64,000 bases of DNA from positions 16,851,475 through 16,915,474 of the forward strand of contig NC_087077.1 in NCBI RefSeq assembly GCF_026151205.1. The letters run 5' to 3'. The notes under the pieces were generated by a model that did not search any database, was not told where the DNA came from, and was given only the letters and a program-made list of their open reading frames with translations. Source of the stretch: Bolinopsis microptera (lineage: Eukaryota > Ctenophora > Tentaculata > Lobata > Bolinopsidae). Of this stretch, positions 12,401 to 27,400 are shown in pieces; position 1 is the first letter of the stretch; every line of letters begins with the position of its first letter. The position numbers were made by a program, and so were the translations under genes.

Positions 12401-15400
12401 TAAGCACTTTAAGGCATATGTTTCTTCGTAAGTCATATATAAATATGCCAATTGCGGTTCTTTTGCACTCTATCCAAAGACTCTATCACAATCCTATCAA
12501 AAGTTAGTAAAATCGGCTCAGCGCCACGCCCAAAATGGTTTTTGGCGAATTTCTCGAAAAGTAAGGATTTTAGGCAATGTGTTGATCAATAACTCTTATA
12601 TAAACATGCATATGCGGCTTCGTTTAAACCTATTTTGAAGTCTCTACGACCTTCAGAAGCAAGGGGTCAGTTACGTTATTGGGTCAGATGGGCGTGGCCC
12701 TCCTGGGTTTTGCCCAAAGTTAAAAAAATGTCTCCAACCGAAAATCGTTTTATCATACCTTTGGGAAGGTCTGTGCAAAGTTTCGTGGGTATCTGAAAAT
12801 TTGCAGGCACATGTCCATAAATGACTGGACTAATATATATATTTAATCGGCAAAATGAGGTTTAAGCTATTGCTAACCTCTATCAAAAATAAAAACTTCA
12901 ATCAGTACGATTAAGTAATTCATTTATACTATAGTGTCAATGATTCATAATAGAGGTCCCTGTCGCAATAAAGTAATATAGTACGGGACCAATGACCCTG
13001 TACATACAATAAATATAATTCATATTTCAGATTGAATGCTATGTATTTTGATCCACTGAAACTTCAACATGAGACGGGTACTAGACTGTTCCAGCCAACA
13101 CTAGCTGAATTTGAGAAGGTAATAATCCTGTGATTTAATCATTAATCATGATGTTACTTTCTTATTAAGTTATTAAATTTTCTAATTAAGTTATTAAATA
13201 TAAAAGTGTGAAGTGTAAAGTAGCGTGACCTGTTGATTATTATTGTAATTAGTCTTTATAATCACGCTATTATTCTACTGTCTTAAAGTTAAGTTAAACT
13301 GGAACGAAAATTTGTACAGTAGCTATTCACAATAATGGCATTCCATTCGAAATGACAAATTTGGCACAGTAAATCTCAATGATTTTAGTTGTATTTATCT
13401 ATAGTGTTACTCTGTACTCTGTGACTTAGAATTTATTCCGTTATAAATGATATTTCAGCTATCTAATACCTAAAATATGACCTATATAATTGTAGTTGTA
13501 CACACTGTCACACTAAGGTCTACTTAGTAAATTCTTGAAAATGTGACTCCTCTCTAGTAACTCTTCAAACTTCTCCCGTCCTTTTGAGTTAGTTAATCTG
13601 TAGGTCTATAAATAAATATGGAGTATGTTTTCAAGTTTATTTAATATAATCACACTATAGAACCCAACATTTTAGATACGCACAGTTGGAAAGGGAGCGT
13701 ATGGAGCAGCAGTTCTGTACAGAAAGAAGGATGATGACTCTCTCGTCATCCTCAAGGAAATCAACATGCATGACCTGAGCTACACTGAGCGACAACTAGC
13801 GCTAAACGAGGTGACCTTATACTTTTATAGTGATGATTTGTGTCCTAAGAATGGTCGTTGAGAAGGCTATTGCCCGGTTATGCTGTTATAGAGCGGTTAT
13901 AGTACGGTTCCTGACCGGTTATAGTACGGTTCCTGACCGGTTATAGTACGGTTCCTGACCGGTTATAGTACGGTTCCTGACCGGTTATAGTACGGTTCCT
14001 GACCGGTTATAGTACGGTTCCTGACCGGTTATAATACGGTTCCTGACCGGTTATAGTACGGTTCCTGACCGGTTATAGTACGGTTCCTGACCGGTTATAG
14101 TACGGTTCCTGACCGGTTATAGTACGGTTCCTGACCGGTTATAGTACTGTTCCTGACCGGTTATAGTACGGTTCCTGACCGGTTATAGTACGGTTCCTGA
14201 CCGGTTATAGTACGGTTCCTGACCGGTTATAGTACGGTTCCTGACCGGTTATAGTACGGTTCCTGACCGGTTATAGTACGGTTCCTGACCGGTTATAGTA
14301 CGGTTCCTGCCCGGTTATAGTACGGTTCCTGCCCGGTTATAGTACGGTTCCTGACCGGTTATAGTACGGTTCCTGACCGGTTATAGTACGGTTCCTGACC
14401 GGTTATAGTACGGTTCCTGATCGGTTATAGTACGGTTCCTGACCGGTTATAGTACGGTTCCTGATCGGTTATAGTACGGTTCCTGACCGGTTATAGTACC
14501 GTTCCTGACCGGTTATAGTACGGTTCCTGATCGGCTTTAGAGATTGGCAAATAACCCGAATTGAGAATTCCCTCTGTGAGCATCTCTGCATCTTTGAGTC
14601 TTTAATCTTATAATGTCCTAAGATATTCATATTAGTTTTTAGTGATTGTCCCTAGCACTGAGTGCTAGTAGCACTCACTATTTACATAATATCATAATAT
14701 GACATCACATCAATATCATGATATAAAACAGCAGATCTATATATCACTGCACTTGCAAATATGACTGCAGAGATAGCCTATAGTATTGTACGTCGTTTAA
14801 AACTCTAAGAGGCACCCCTCGGACGTGATGATAGACATTACACAAGCTGTGACGCAATCTCTTATCACGTGACCAACACCACGTGCTTTTCAACTCGACT
14901 CTAAATACATTATATTCTCCTTACCACGTGACTTTATCTGAGTGTCATGTGACACGTGTTCAATCCCAGCTGGGGGCATGCTGTTGTATCTCTGATTAAT
15001 TAAACTCTGACTGTCATATTATGTGTTATCACGTGACGAGCATAATAGCATTTTTCTGCTAAAAGATCCACAATATAATATGTGTGGCGGATTCCACAAT
15101 CCACAATCCACATCATACATTGTGAGCTGAGGAAGCTCCCTGATAAAGTGCTTAAGTGATAAGGTGATAAGAAGCAACTCTTAGGTTTTTAACTTTTTAA
15201 CTTGTTATCGTGGTAATACTGCATATTGAGTTAAATCTTAAAACTGATGATCTAAATATCATTTGACTATAGCAAATAGTATAATAAATAGTATAGTAAA
15301 TGGGTAGTGGGTATAATAATAATAGTATCGTCTGACTGCTAACTGTCTGACTATTTGACAGGTAAAAGTGTTGGGAATGCTCCATCACCCCAACATAATA

Positions 15401-18400
15401 GCTTACTATGATAGTTTTGAGGAGGATGGACTTCTCATGATCGAGATGGAGTACGCCGATGGAGGGTACGTTCAAACTCTTTTCTGTATTCTTGTATTTT
15501 TTCAAGCGTATTTTTATATCATATTATCTAAGTTCGTTGGATTGTTTCTGAGTTTTCATCGGCTCAATTTACGATTCTATATTATCTGAAGATCTGACTC
15601 GGACCTTTTGTTATTATCTTAATAATGAAATATGCTTAACCAGATTCTTTTGTTTACTTTCACTAAAGTTGCATGCTACAGATCTTACTCGTAATTCACA
15701 GAGATCAGCTCAGTGATCTACCACGAAATGCATTAGTTACACTTAACTTCTGTAAACATTAGCACGTCTGAATTTATTTCACTCGGCACACCTTTCTTTA
15801 CTTCTTTACTAAAATTTCTCTACATGTGAAAATAGCGCACTATCCTTGCTTCTCAAATTTTCACGAATCCAAGTTTTTTGTTTCTAATGGCCTCTCATGC
15901 AGGCACTAGATACGGAATTACTCCTTTATAAAATACTTTATCCGTTAACCACAGTACATTTTAGTTAGCACTGATACATGAGTAAGTATCAGAGAAAGTA
16001 GACACGACAACATAACTAGACCCGTACTTTACGGGCTCAATTAGACGGTACATGTGGTCATTAAGGACCAATTACACCGATTACGGGAGCTGTACATCAG
16101 ATCAGTATAACATATCATTTTATCACGAGGATGATGCAAGTGAGGTCACTGTACCGTTTACACTGTACGCTGCAGTACTTTTATCAATATTGTATTAAAT
16201 ACAGTACAGAAGAATATAATATCAAAGTGTGTGTTCTGATAGAAAAGATAAAACGTGATGATGCCGTTTAAAACATGAGGTAGATTGTGTGCTTGAGATA
16301 AGTCTTTAAATCTGCTGTAGACTGTTTAAATTATACGGAGCTTAAAATCTTGTTAAAGGCAACAACGGTGGAGCTAGAATTCGTGATTTTTCTAAATTGA
16401 ACGATGATGTTGACGGATAAATGGATCGATCTTTCAAAAATTAGACCATTTCATTGGTCGCAAATTAAATCCTTGCGTTTTAAAATCTAGAGTTTAAAAT
16501 TCGTTGTCAATGACTATGAGCGCAACTGCAATTGAAACACGCTTAGAGTGGGCTTATCGGACGTTCATAATTTAAGAGATTCATAAATTTGACTGATATA
16601 ATACATATAATAACTAAAATTAACTGTTAAATAGGTCAGAATTATTTGTAAATTAACATCCACTAACAAAGTGATGACTGCTGGTGCGATAATTGTTCCA
16701 AATAACACGTTCATTAAATCATGTTTAACAGTACATGAGATTTCTAGTAGTTCAAGATTTACCTGACCTAATTTATTAATCTAATATATAATCAAACTTC
16801 TGACGAATAACTCTATAACTGTAATATATTTGAACTTCTGGGTCCGGATGAATCTATAAGTTTAATATTTTTGAGTTTGTGACTCCACTATCCATGAAAC
16901 GATTGTAATACTATAATAATAATATATTACATATTCGAGCTTCTAAATCCACCACCCTTTAAAACCCTAGCTAAATCTATAACTCAATAACTGTTAGTAA
17001 TATAATAACTCTGATGCCACTTTCTCCTAATTATATATTAAGTTATCTAAGTTGTTATTAAGTTATGTAATATATTTAAAGAATTAGCCTCTAACACCAC
17101 TGCCTCACAGGACCCTAGCCCAGTATCTAGCCACCCAGGAGGACGATATTCCCGAAGACCACATACTGACCATGTTTAGACAGATGTTAGAGGCGTGTAA
17201 ACATCTGCACGATCACAATATCCTGCACAGGTCAGACGAAAATACTTGGAATGTTTTGAATATTTCAAGTACATTAAATTAAAGTATTTTAGATATTTCA
17301 ACTGTAGGTCTCTCATATTGTGACCATTTACAAGTGTGCTAATGGTCGATAGCTTACCCTATTACTGCACATCAGTGATTGAATGTGAAATCTTTTATTA
17401 TCGTTTTTCGGTGATTTTTTATTCAATTTTCGCCCACATGATACGTACACACATACCATTTGGATTCCTGAATTAGGGAGTTTGATTTAGAATTGCATGT
17501 TGCGACTTATAGACTCTACTATAGAGTCTATAAGTTATAGACTATACTATAGAGTATAGAGTCTATAAGTTCCAATGCTGGATGATCTAATATTGTTGGT
17601 AGATTTGTATGGCGAATGCGAATGACTAAACAGTTATGCATTGACATTTGACATAATATTATCATGAACGGTTACTATCGAAACTAAGTATCGAAACAGT
17701 ATTATATACATTATATATAATAATATATGCTGGTTTTATAACAAATAACTCTAACTAGGGATTTAAAGGCAGCCAACATATTCCTCACTAAAAACGGGAT
17801 GATAAAGCTAGGAGACTTTGGAATATCCAAGATACTGGAAACAAAAGGAGCCTCGACAGTCCTGGGTACACCCTACTACATCTCCCCGGAGATGGTAAGT
17901 TTTTAGTTATTATAAAATGCAAGTTCTAAACAAGGGATAGTTAAAAAACAATGTCCAAGTCTAATCTTTCCCTAAAACAAATAACTAAATATCAAAACGT
18001 CATTGTAATTTCTGCCATTACCTCTTATCAATACCACAAGCTAAATTACGAAGATAATACAGATCAAAAATATTTTTCATAGAAATTTTGTAGTTATTTT
18101 AGTTATTTTTAGTATTCATTGCCAACTTTAATTAATATTGTTGCATTGTGCGGTCCAAATGTGTTTTTGCAGAAATCTTTCAATGTTTGTTATATTTTGA
18201 TTGGAGCGGCCAAGACGGTTGAGGATTTGGCCTCACACTCTGAATGCTATATTATTATGTGCTTGCCAAGTAGAAAATAAGAATTTACATGAAGTTATTG
18301 ATTTATAAGTAAGCATATTTGAGCCTTTGCAAGTATTCACCTAATTCATCAAGATTTCATTATAAACATTGCCTAAGTTAATGTAGTCGTTTGCTAACTA

Positions 18401-21400
18401 ACACATAAATTCAAAATAATACTGAAAAAATATACTAATCGTGAAATCTGTTCTACTTTTCTAGGTCTTAAAAAATTATTTACAGTGCGAAGGTAAGCAG
18501 TACGGTCCTAAGAGTGATGTCTGGGCTCTGGGTTGCATTCTTTACGAGATGGCAAACAGAGAGAAAGCTTTTGAAGGTTCTAACTTACCAGCTCTTGTAA
18601 ATAAAATCATCAAGGTAAATTACTGTTCATTAACTTTATTAAGGTAAAGTGTTCATAAACTTTTTAAAGGTAAACTGTTCAGTAATTTTATTAAATTAAA
18701 CTGTTTAAGAATTTAAGAATTTTCTCACCAAGAACTTATTTGATTGTCAGACGTCAGTTGATCAACCAATAATAATAATTGATAGCTTTGCTGTATCTCC
18801 ATTATAAAATATCAGAGACTTTAAGTTTAACTTACCAATAATGCTCTCAGGGTCACTACAAGCCAGTTAACAGTACTTACAGCTCTCACTTACGGGAAAT
18901 AGTGGACGTGTTACTGACGACTGACCCAGACAAGAGACCTGGAGTTGATATAGTCCTTAACCAGGTGAGATATGAAGGTTTAGTTAGGGTACTCTGAAAC
19001 AACCTGTCTACAGAGCTGATAAACGCTGTCTTCAATCCGACCAGAGCTGTAGCTTAAAAGTTCCGTTTCCTGAAATATGTAAAGAAATATTATATGCAAC
19101 ATTAGACCTGGTTGTAAATTAGTAAAAACTATAATATATTCAAGGAATATCCTTTAAATTCCACTCCCCTACTGACCTGTGTATCTGCAGGTATTAGGAC
19201 TGGTGCAGTTCTACCAGCACCGAGAAAGAGCAGCAGAGAACAGACAGCAAGTGGTGAGGAGTATGATCTACTTCCTGGACACTTCACTGCTCACCCTCTG
19301 TCCTATTGACCTCCCTCTCACCTGTATCATCAGAACAGTGAGTAACTCTCAGTCAGTGAGACAACTCTCTGAAGAGTTAAATCTTAATTGTGTGATCAGT
19401 GATCAATAAGTTGAGTTAATAAATCTGGTCTGCTTACTGTTTACTTCATTTGAAGGACCACTGGTTTGCATTCTTCAGTTTCCATGTATGTGGTTATGAC
19501 TGGCACATTTGTTGGGCCCTTTGATTTGTTCCAACCCAAATAGTTTTGTTCCCAATTGTATCTATTCTTACATTAATTTAACATTTATTCCTACAGTAAT
19601 TCTCTCAGTAAAGCAGTAATGATAATCTGTTCAGGTGAGCGTTGGTAAGAGTCACATAGTAGCAACTACAGAGCTTCACTCTACATACAGCTGGGGAGAA
19701 GGAGGGTCTGGACAGCTTGGTCATGATAACACTTTATCTACTCATACCCCCACATGGTTGGTTAACAAGTTAATAAGTTAATAAGTTAATAAGTTAATAA
19801 GTTAATAAGTTAATAAGTTAATAAGTTGATAAGTTGATAAGTTAATAAGTTGATAAGTTAATAAGTTAATAAGTTAATAAGTTAATAAGTTGATAAGTTA
19901 ATAAGTTAATAAGTTAATAAGTTAATAAGTTAATAAGTTAATAAGTTAATAGGCTGATAAGTTAATAAGTTAATAAGTTAATAAGTTAATAAGTTAATAA
20001 GTTGATAAGTTAATAAGTTAATAAGTTAATAAGTTAATAAGTTGATAAGTTAATAAGTTAATAAGTTGATAAGTTGATAAGTTAATAAGTTAATAAGTTA
20101 ATAAATTAAGTTTATAAGTTCCCCACTCTGTTGTTTGTGGCAAGGCTTCCCTGGCCTCACTATAAGCTTATATAATAAGCTCATGTAAGCGGTAGATCTG
20201 TGCTAATCACAACCAGAGTAGCTGCATTTGTCCCAATCAGAATAATACTGACACCCGCAAATTGTGCTGGGTGATGGTGGTGGAGAGTTATTGGTTGGTT
20301 GGTTGGTTATAGAACCCTTTATAGAACCCTTTATAGAACCCGTCCCCAATTGGAAAATTACTTGACTCAATTCCGAGTGTGAATACAGGTGGTACCTGCA
20401 AGGGTATTTATTAAGCATTTAATGGTGGAGAGTATTTGAGCGTATTTAAATATTTGATAGATCTGTAAACATAGTACGGTAATAATACCAGCATCTGTGG
20501 AGCTACTGGAGTCTAATTTGTTGGTGGTTAGATAATTTTAAAATATAGACTTGGCGGTATTTTGCTTTGTGATATTTATTAAATGCGAATCAATTTTATT
20601 TTTTGTTTGTTTTTACACTTACACTTTTGTTTTTACACTAACTGTGAAATTTTACTCATTTTATATTATAAAACATCCAAGAATGATATAGACATTCACC
20701 ATTCAGTTATTAAGTCGCATTAGTTTGTATTCAAGACCTCCAAACGTATACAATTTATAAAGTTTAATATTAGAAAGCTGATGACTTCGAATACTTACCG
20801 CATATTATAATATAATAATAATATGTTATGTGGAAATTTGCCAATGGACATTTGCCAATGAACATTGCTTGATATGTATCATGAACAATTTTAAATGACT
20901 AAATTCAAATTATAATGAATATTTCTAGCTTGAAGCTTAGTAGACCACATTATAGTGAGACAGCCTGTGAGCTATCACAACATTATTTCTTCAGTTTATA
21001 ATAATCAATAATCATCTCTCAAAATTATTAGAAGATTGGAGTACTAAATTTAGTAATACATCCCCAATTTATTAACACAAATGCAGTTCACAATTAAGAT
21101 AATATATAATCAACTCTTATCATTACAGCATAGACGCGTTACAAGGAAAGTTCGTCACATCCGTAGCATGCGGAGACAACTTCACCCTCTTCGTAACAGA
21201 CAACGGTCTCCTCATGTCCTGCGGATCCGCGGCTTCTAAGTGTCTCGGTTTGTCTCTATTAAATGTATCAGTTTATGAAGCCAGTCTCGGAAGGGTGTCT
21301 TTGAAGTCTGAATGATACAATTCATTGCCACCTTCCCTTTTGGCCCCCGTACCAATGTTCATTAGTTTCAATATTTAAGTGTTAATATCTTACATAATAC

Positions 21401-24400
21401 GGCTGAGGCCGGTCCTTTATTTCACTATATTAGGCCGTGCCAAACATTTTATGAACCATTCATATATATACACTAATGAACTCGTTTGAACCAAATCGCA
21501 CTTGAATCTTTGGATTAACTTAAAATCTGCGATATATTTTTAGCCGGGTTGCCAGGGTAACACAATCTCGACTTAGGCCAGACAGATCAAACGGAGGACG
21601 TGCTGAAGCCCAAGTTATGTGAAACACTGTTATCTACTGACGTGGTGGCGGTGGCTTGTGGGCCTGAACACGCTGCTCTCACCACTAAGAGTGGGGCTGC
21701 GTTTACCTGGGGATGTGGGACAAGTGGGAGACTTGGCCATGGGACTAACATTGACAGGTGTGTGTTAGTGTGGAGATTGTAACTTTACTGGGGTACTTTT
21801 AGCTGTGGTAATTTGGGATAATTGGGGATAAGTTTAACTGTAATTTGTTGATATTTTATATGCACGTTCGATTGATAATAAGATAATGTACCATGCAGTT
21901 TTGTTAATGATTTAGATTAAGTTTACAGAATGCAGAGCTGCTAATTTGATATTTCAATTCTGAATTCAGTGTTTCTGCTAAGAAAGTACTAGAGCATCTA
22001 ATCTTAGTTAACAATCTGTAACATTGTATTCAGGGAGCTGCCTACACCAGTACAGTTTAACGAGGAATCAGTCTCGGTACAGAGAGTACGATGTGGTTCT
22101 GACGGTACCATGTTCCTTACTGAGGACGGTACATTGTACGCTTGTGGCAGGTAAATATCTGATGGTACCATTTTCTCACTGAGGGCGGTACATTGTACGC
22201 TTGTGGCAGGTAAATATCTGATGGTACCATTTTCTCACTGAGGACGGTACATTGTACGCTTGTGGCAGGTAAATATCTGATGGTACCATTTTCTCACTGA
22301 GGACGGTACATTGTACGCTTGTGATAACAAGCACTCTAGTCGATAAAACAATCAATTTTTATAAATTATTTTTTTGGCTCAATCAAACAATATCGTTTTA
22401 TACACAATATTCTATCAATAATGCAGCAAATGCGAATATGGGTGTTCATCAAAAAAAGGTCAAATCAGCAAAAGCTTGAAGATGTGAAGGTAACTGCTTA
22501 ACATGGGATTTGAGAGTGACCTGATACCACCTCAATCCTCAGCTCAGCTACTTCAATAATAAATATTCGCTTAAAATAATTCAGCTAATAAACAGTAAAC
22601 ATTTAAACAAACTAGCACCTAGATATATAATATATATACATGATGAATGCTGGGTGACCAGTAAGTCAGAAAAACAACCAGTAAGCCAGTAAAACCAGAC
22701 GATGTTGATCATAACGCCCCTACAAAGTGTTAAATCTGAGAGCTGGCTGAGAGTTGATTAACAGTAATATATTATGATAAGTGCACAATGCAGGGCCGGG
22801 TTCAGACATTGAGACATTCTCACGTTAACAAAACCTATTTATCTTGGAGCATTGGATCATCCTCATTAGTTCATTATTTCAGTATTTTATTTTTCTGCGT
22901 GTTTTTTTTTTATAGATTTCCATTCAAATCCAATTTTAATTATCCTTGAAATGATTATTGAGTCATTCTCGATGGTCTCAAATGACTACATTGCATGCGA
23001 TGTTGCAGTCTGTTCAGACTGCAGATCTAGATACCTCGTTGTCTGGGTTAAGGGGGCCGGGGCCGGGGGGGGGGGGGGGGGGGGTCTTCATCAAAATTCT
23101 CTCGAAATTGACTAGGTAAGTAGTAGTGTAAGTAGTAGTGTAAGTAAGGTATTTACAAACAGTCTCCACTTACTCCAGACTGCTTGCATTGCTTTCTTGT
23201 AAAGCTCGCTGTGAAACACAGGATTCAGGAAGCTGTTAATCGAGATCACCACGAGTGCAAATACCTCAAATACCATCGGAGAAGCCGGCTTCTTGGCGAT
23301 GCATTGGAAGTAGAGAACGCTGATAATGAATGGAATCCAGCAGCCGAGCTGTGATCCGATCATGAGAGCCACTTTAAGGGTGAGCTGAGTACTGGCGGAG
23401 TTATTCTCGTCTTGTTCTGCACCATCTGGAACAATAACCCTATTGTACCTCCTTTGTTTTAGAATGATCTTTATGTATGCAGTGCTGACAATGCTAAGTA
23501 GGACCACGAGACTTGTGCAGTAGAGGATTTTGTAGATCTCATAGGAGTCCTGGGATTTGAATATGTTGTGAACACAGAAACCTGTATTCCCATAGTAGCT
23601 GATCTCCTCGACATCAAAGATCTCCTTATTTAGTTCCTCCCAGATGCGTTTTTTCTAAATTCTGTGGCCCACTCACTTCGCTCGCAAGTTTGCCTTTTTT
23701 TCTGTGGCCCGCTCGTTTCGCAAATTTTTAACACTGGACCAATTCTCGAGCAGGGACGTAGCCAGGTTTTTTCTTTCGGGGGGGGGGGGGGGGGGGGGGG
23801 GGGCTGTCGGCGAGCAAAGCGAGCTGACTCGTCCAATCCAGCTGCGCTGTGGCAGGGGTCCAGGGGCGGAGCCCCTTGGCGGGGGCTAGGGGGCGCAGCC
23901 CCCCGGAAATTTTTTGCGAAATAGGGTGTTTGAGACGACATTTGGCATTAAAGAAATTTGTAGGACAGCAATAAACTGGGATTGAAAAGAATCAAGTACT
24001 CACGTAAATTTGGTAACTTCACAACAGCAATCTGCATTCTCCAATCAGAATATTTCACTGTGTTCCAAAACTGACAGGATGTTCCTCTTTGATTTTTATA
24101 CAATCGAAAAGTTTTCTCCAAAAATTTCCTCAATTAATTTGTCTCAATTAATTTGACTCAACTCTTTATTCCAAAAAAATATTTCGAAATTTAGGAGTAA
24201 CTTCTCAAAAATATCCTCTTTTTCCTCCCGTTTTTTCCTTAATAACACAGACCCACTATCAATATCAACAGGCCCACTATTTCATCTTACACTTCTTACA
24301 GACCTACAAGTCAATTTACAGACCCATTTCAGAGTAGCAAAGACCCACTATTAAGCGAGTAGACACACAGTTGATTTAAACAACAGACCCACTATCAATA

Positions 24401-27400
24401 TCGACAGGCCCACTATTTCATCTTACAGACCTACAAGTCAATTTACAGACCCATTTCAGAGTAGCAAAGACCCACTATTAAGGGATTAGACACACAGTTG
24501 ATAACAACAGACCCACTATCAATATCAACAGGCCCACTATTCCACCTTATAGACCCATGTAAGTAAGTCTACACTGTAATAAAACACATCCAAGCTATCA
24601 ACAGGCCCACTATTTGAGCATGTACAGACCCTCATTAACCATGGTCAATTCAATCCTAACCTCACCCCCCCCCCCCCCCCCCCCCCCCCAAGAAAATATG
24701 TTTTTTGTTTTGTTTCAGACAATTTTAATTTTTCGATGAAAAAATTTGAGGCAAGGGTGCTGGCACCCTTGGCACCCTACAAAAAAAAACCTTAGCCTCT
24801 CCTCCAGCTGTTCGAGGATTTTAGACACTTTTGTAGCTGGACACTCGTCATTCTCCTCTTCAACACCGAACACAACAACTTCTTTACTTCTGTCCTCTTC
24901 CTTGACGATCTTCTTAACTGCTGTAGCGATCTTCTTCGGTGATAGAGCAGTTGAACAGCTCTCCTGCAGTGTTGAGCAACTCTCCTGTAGTATTGAAGAA
25001 TAAGACTTTATCTCCTTCTGAACTGAATGCTGAATGATTGCTATATCTCTATCTTTCATGGTGATAACTTTATTCTGCAGAGTGATCATTGCCTTCCATC
25101 AGAAATATTCTCTTCCTGCAAATCTTCAATCTTACTTCTGGCAAAAGACATCATCGGCAAACAAGTCTGATGAAGAAGATAAATCGCCGTATGCAACCAC
25201 TCAGCCATCTGGGCCTTTACAACAGAGGTCTTGTTTAACATATCAGGTTCAAAATCCCCAGGAGGCATCATGGAGCCGGTGGGCCCGACATGATACGACA
25301 TATCTTGACACGTCGGGGTTTGTCGGGATTTGTCAGGGTTTGTCGGGGTTTGTCGGGGTTTGTCGGGGTTTGTCAGGGTTTGTCAGGGTTTGACGGGGTT
25401 TGACGGGGTTTGACGGGGTTTCCGGTTTGTCGAGCCTGGAGGCTTTTTTTTTTGTTTTTTTTTGTTTTTTTTTGAGTCTCCCAACAAAAAGCCGAGACGG
25501 AGTCATCAAGCTTTGCGTGGAAAAACACTATACAAGAAGGCCTCATGTAGCCGGTGGGCCAGAGGCAAAACCCCTCGACAAACCCCGACAAACCCCGTTT
25601 GTCGGGGTTTGTCGGGGTTTGTCGGGATATGTCGGGGTTTGTCGGGGTTTGTCGGGGTTTGTCGAGCCTGGAGGCTACATGATGCCTGGTCATCACAGTT
25701 ATATCTGTTATAAACTTGACACATGTCGTTTAACAATGAATTACATGATTTCTGCACTTCCTTCAGATTATCCTCCCCAAAAACTTCGTCAGACCCGATT
25801 CCCTCCTCGAATATTGTCTTCAAATACTTGTCAGCCTGATACCGAACAGCCATAATACAATGTGCAATGTATAATCCGAGCTTGTATATCCGGTGTAACA
25901 CAGTAACAGGGTAATCCGCACAGCGTGTAATTATCAAGTAGAGATAAGCAAGAGCGACTAAATTGCAACGGCAGATAAAATGCAAATCACATGCTGTGTC
26001 GGCCATTATTTCAGGTGCATTTATTCATTATCCTGTTTATATTATATAGCTAGAAGAATTTGTATCTGGACATTGGTGAGAGATGTAGTTTATACTAGAG
26101 TTTAAATTAGTGTCTCACTGAACACTTACCACAATTTTAATACCACTGCAGTACATGATAGAGTAAAGAAGCTCAATTCTTATATGAATCAATAATTGAA
26201 ACCAAGTTTATCTTTTATTAATAAACACAGCATAGTTTGTGAGTTAAATTTGTACTGGAATCAATACTTAATTAACACATAGTCTTTCTTAATGTAAACA
26301 GCAATGAATCCCAATACATTTAAGAAACAAGAAATAATTACTGTTTTAATTATATTATATCAAAAATACAGCTTAGTTAGTTAATTAAGTGACAAGTGTG
26401 CACATGGAATCAATATTCAATTATATTAATTAATACATATATTCATTCTCGATAATGTCTCATGATATTAGCACAGTGTTTGAAATCACCTGATAATAAT
26501 CGTTCCATCTCTTCTAACATTGTATCAGGGTGTAAACATAGCAAAATTGAACAGTAAACTCTAGCTCGAGACATGGTTAGGTACAGATGAGGCAGGTCAC
26601 TTAAATCTTCATATTTAACTATACCAATGACAGCTGGCCATTCTCCTGAAGAAGTTTGTGAGCTATATAACAAGGGTATCTTAACAGCAGACTGTTCACT
26701 CCTATATTTTGCAACTTTTATTTCTACCAAATCATAAAGTCTGTCTGTGATGTCACGTATCACAGCTGTATTTAACGGTGTACTAAGAACATTTTCCCGC
26801 TGCAGCTTGTCTAACTCTTTATCTAGGTAAGTGCCTATCAAATCAACATCTCCGCTATTAAAAACATGTATGTTGATTTTCTGTCCACGAATGTAATGAC
26901 CTGGTTTTTGTGTAACGATGGTCTCATTTGAATGACGTGATCCTCTTCTTCGTCTCATTATTTCTTCTTCTATTTTGTCCCTTAATACTGACAAACTATT
27001 CGATATATCGTATGTGTTTCTCAAGTTCTTTGATAGAGTAATTGTGTGAAAAGGGGGGTTTGATTGTTGAATAGATGAAGGCCCTAATATACACATATAA
27101 TCCTGTGCCGTGTCATGAGCTATCCAGATATAACGGTTGCCCTGATTAACCTCCGGCAAAGAACATAACGTTGTCATAAAGGTATTCGTTCCTTCAATGT
27201 CATCATAATGTGAAATCGCTTGCATATCGTCTAAAAACACATCACAATCTAGATGTGAAGTTATTATTTCTGAAAGCCGTTGGCTGATTTCGGAACTCGA
27301 CAAAACCTCTAACTTGCCATCGTGCCTCTTAAATTCTGGATAATGAATTATGATAACTTGATTATCAGCTAATTTGAAGGATATCATCTGAATAATCTGC

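Larger units (their letters stand above)
13676..18964 (+). other. NEK kinase domain exons
   Basis: Six exons encode about 246 residues. Seen are the glycine loop GKGAYGAAV, the lysine in VILKEI, the helix-C glutamate in LALNEV, the HRD loop [12 protein letters not shown], the DFG motif [10 protein letters not shown], an activation segment ending [10 protein letters not shown] and the [14 protein letters not shown] helix-F region. All catalytic residues are intact, so the kinase should be active. Introns inside it hold a palindromic element upstream (11508-12830), a 22-bp minisatellite and an E-box cluster. Confidence 0.92.
24790..26006 (-). pseudogene. Degraded retroelement ORF1-like coiled-coil protein
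   Basis: Read 5' to 3' on the minus strand. MADTAC starts at 26006 and leads to [20 protein letters not shown]; the frame is then broken by a decamer minisatellite and a T-rich run, resumes with [20 protein letters not shown], shifts frame near 25088 and continues as a coiled coil with [17 protein letters not shown] and [16 protein letters not shown]-x-E-E-x-x-D segment after a coiled coil is typical of LINE ORF1-type proteins in invertebrates. Frameshifts and insertions make it non-functional. Alternatively it could be a host coiled-coil gene; no pol gene is linked to it here. Confidence 0.5.

Noticed and set aside
13894-14534. Possible CRISPR array
   Set aside because: The repeats are contiguous, without spacers, in animal DNA: a minisatellite.
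23630-23941. Gly- and Pro-rich open frames
   Set aside because: They translate a poly-G run and a MITE-like repeat.
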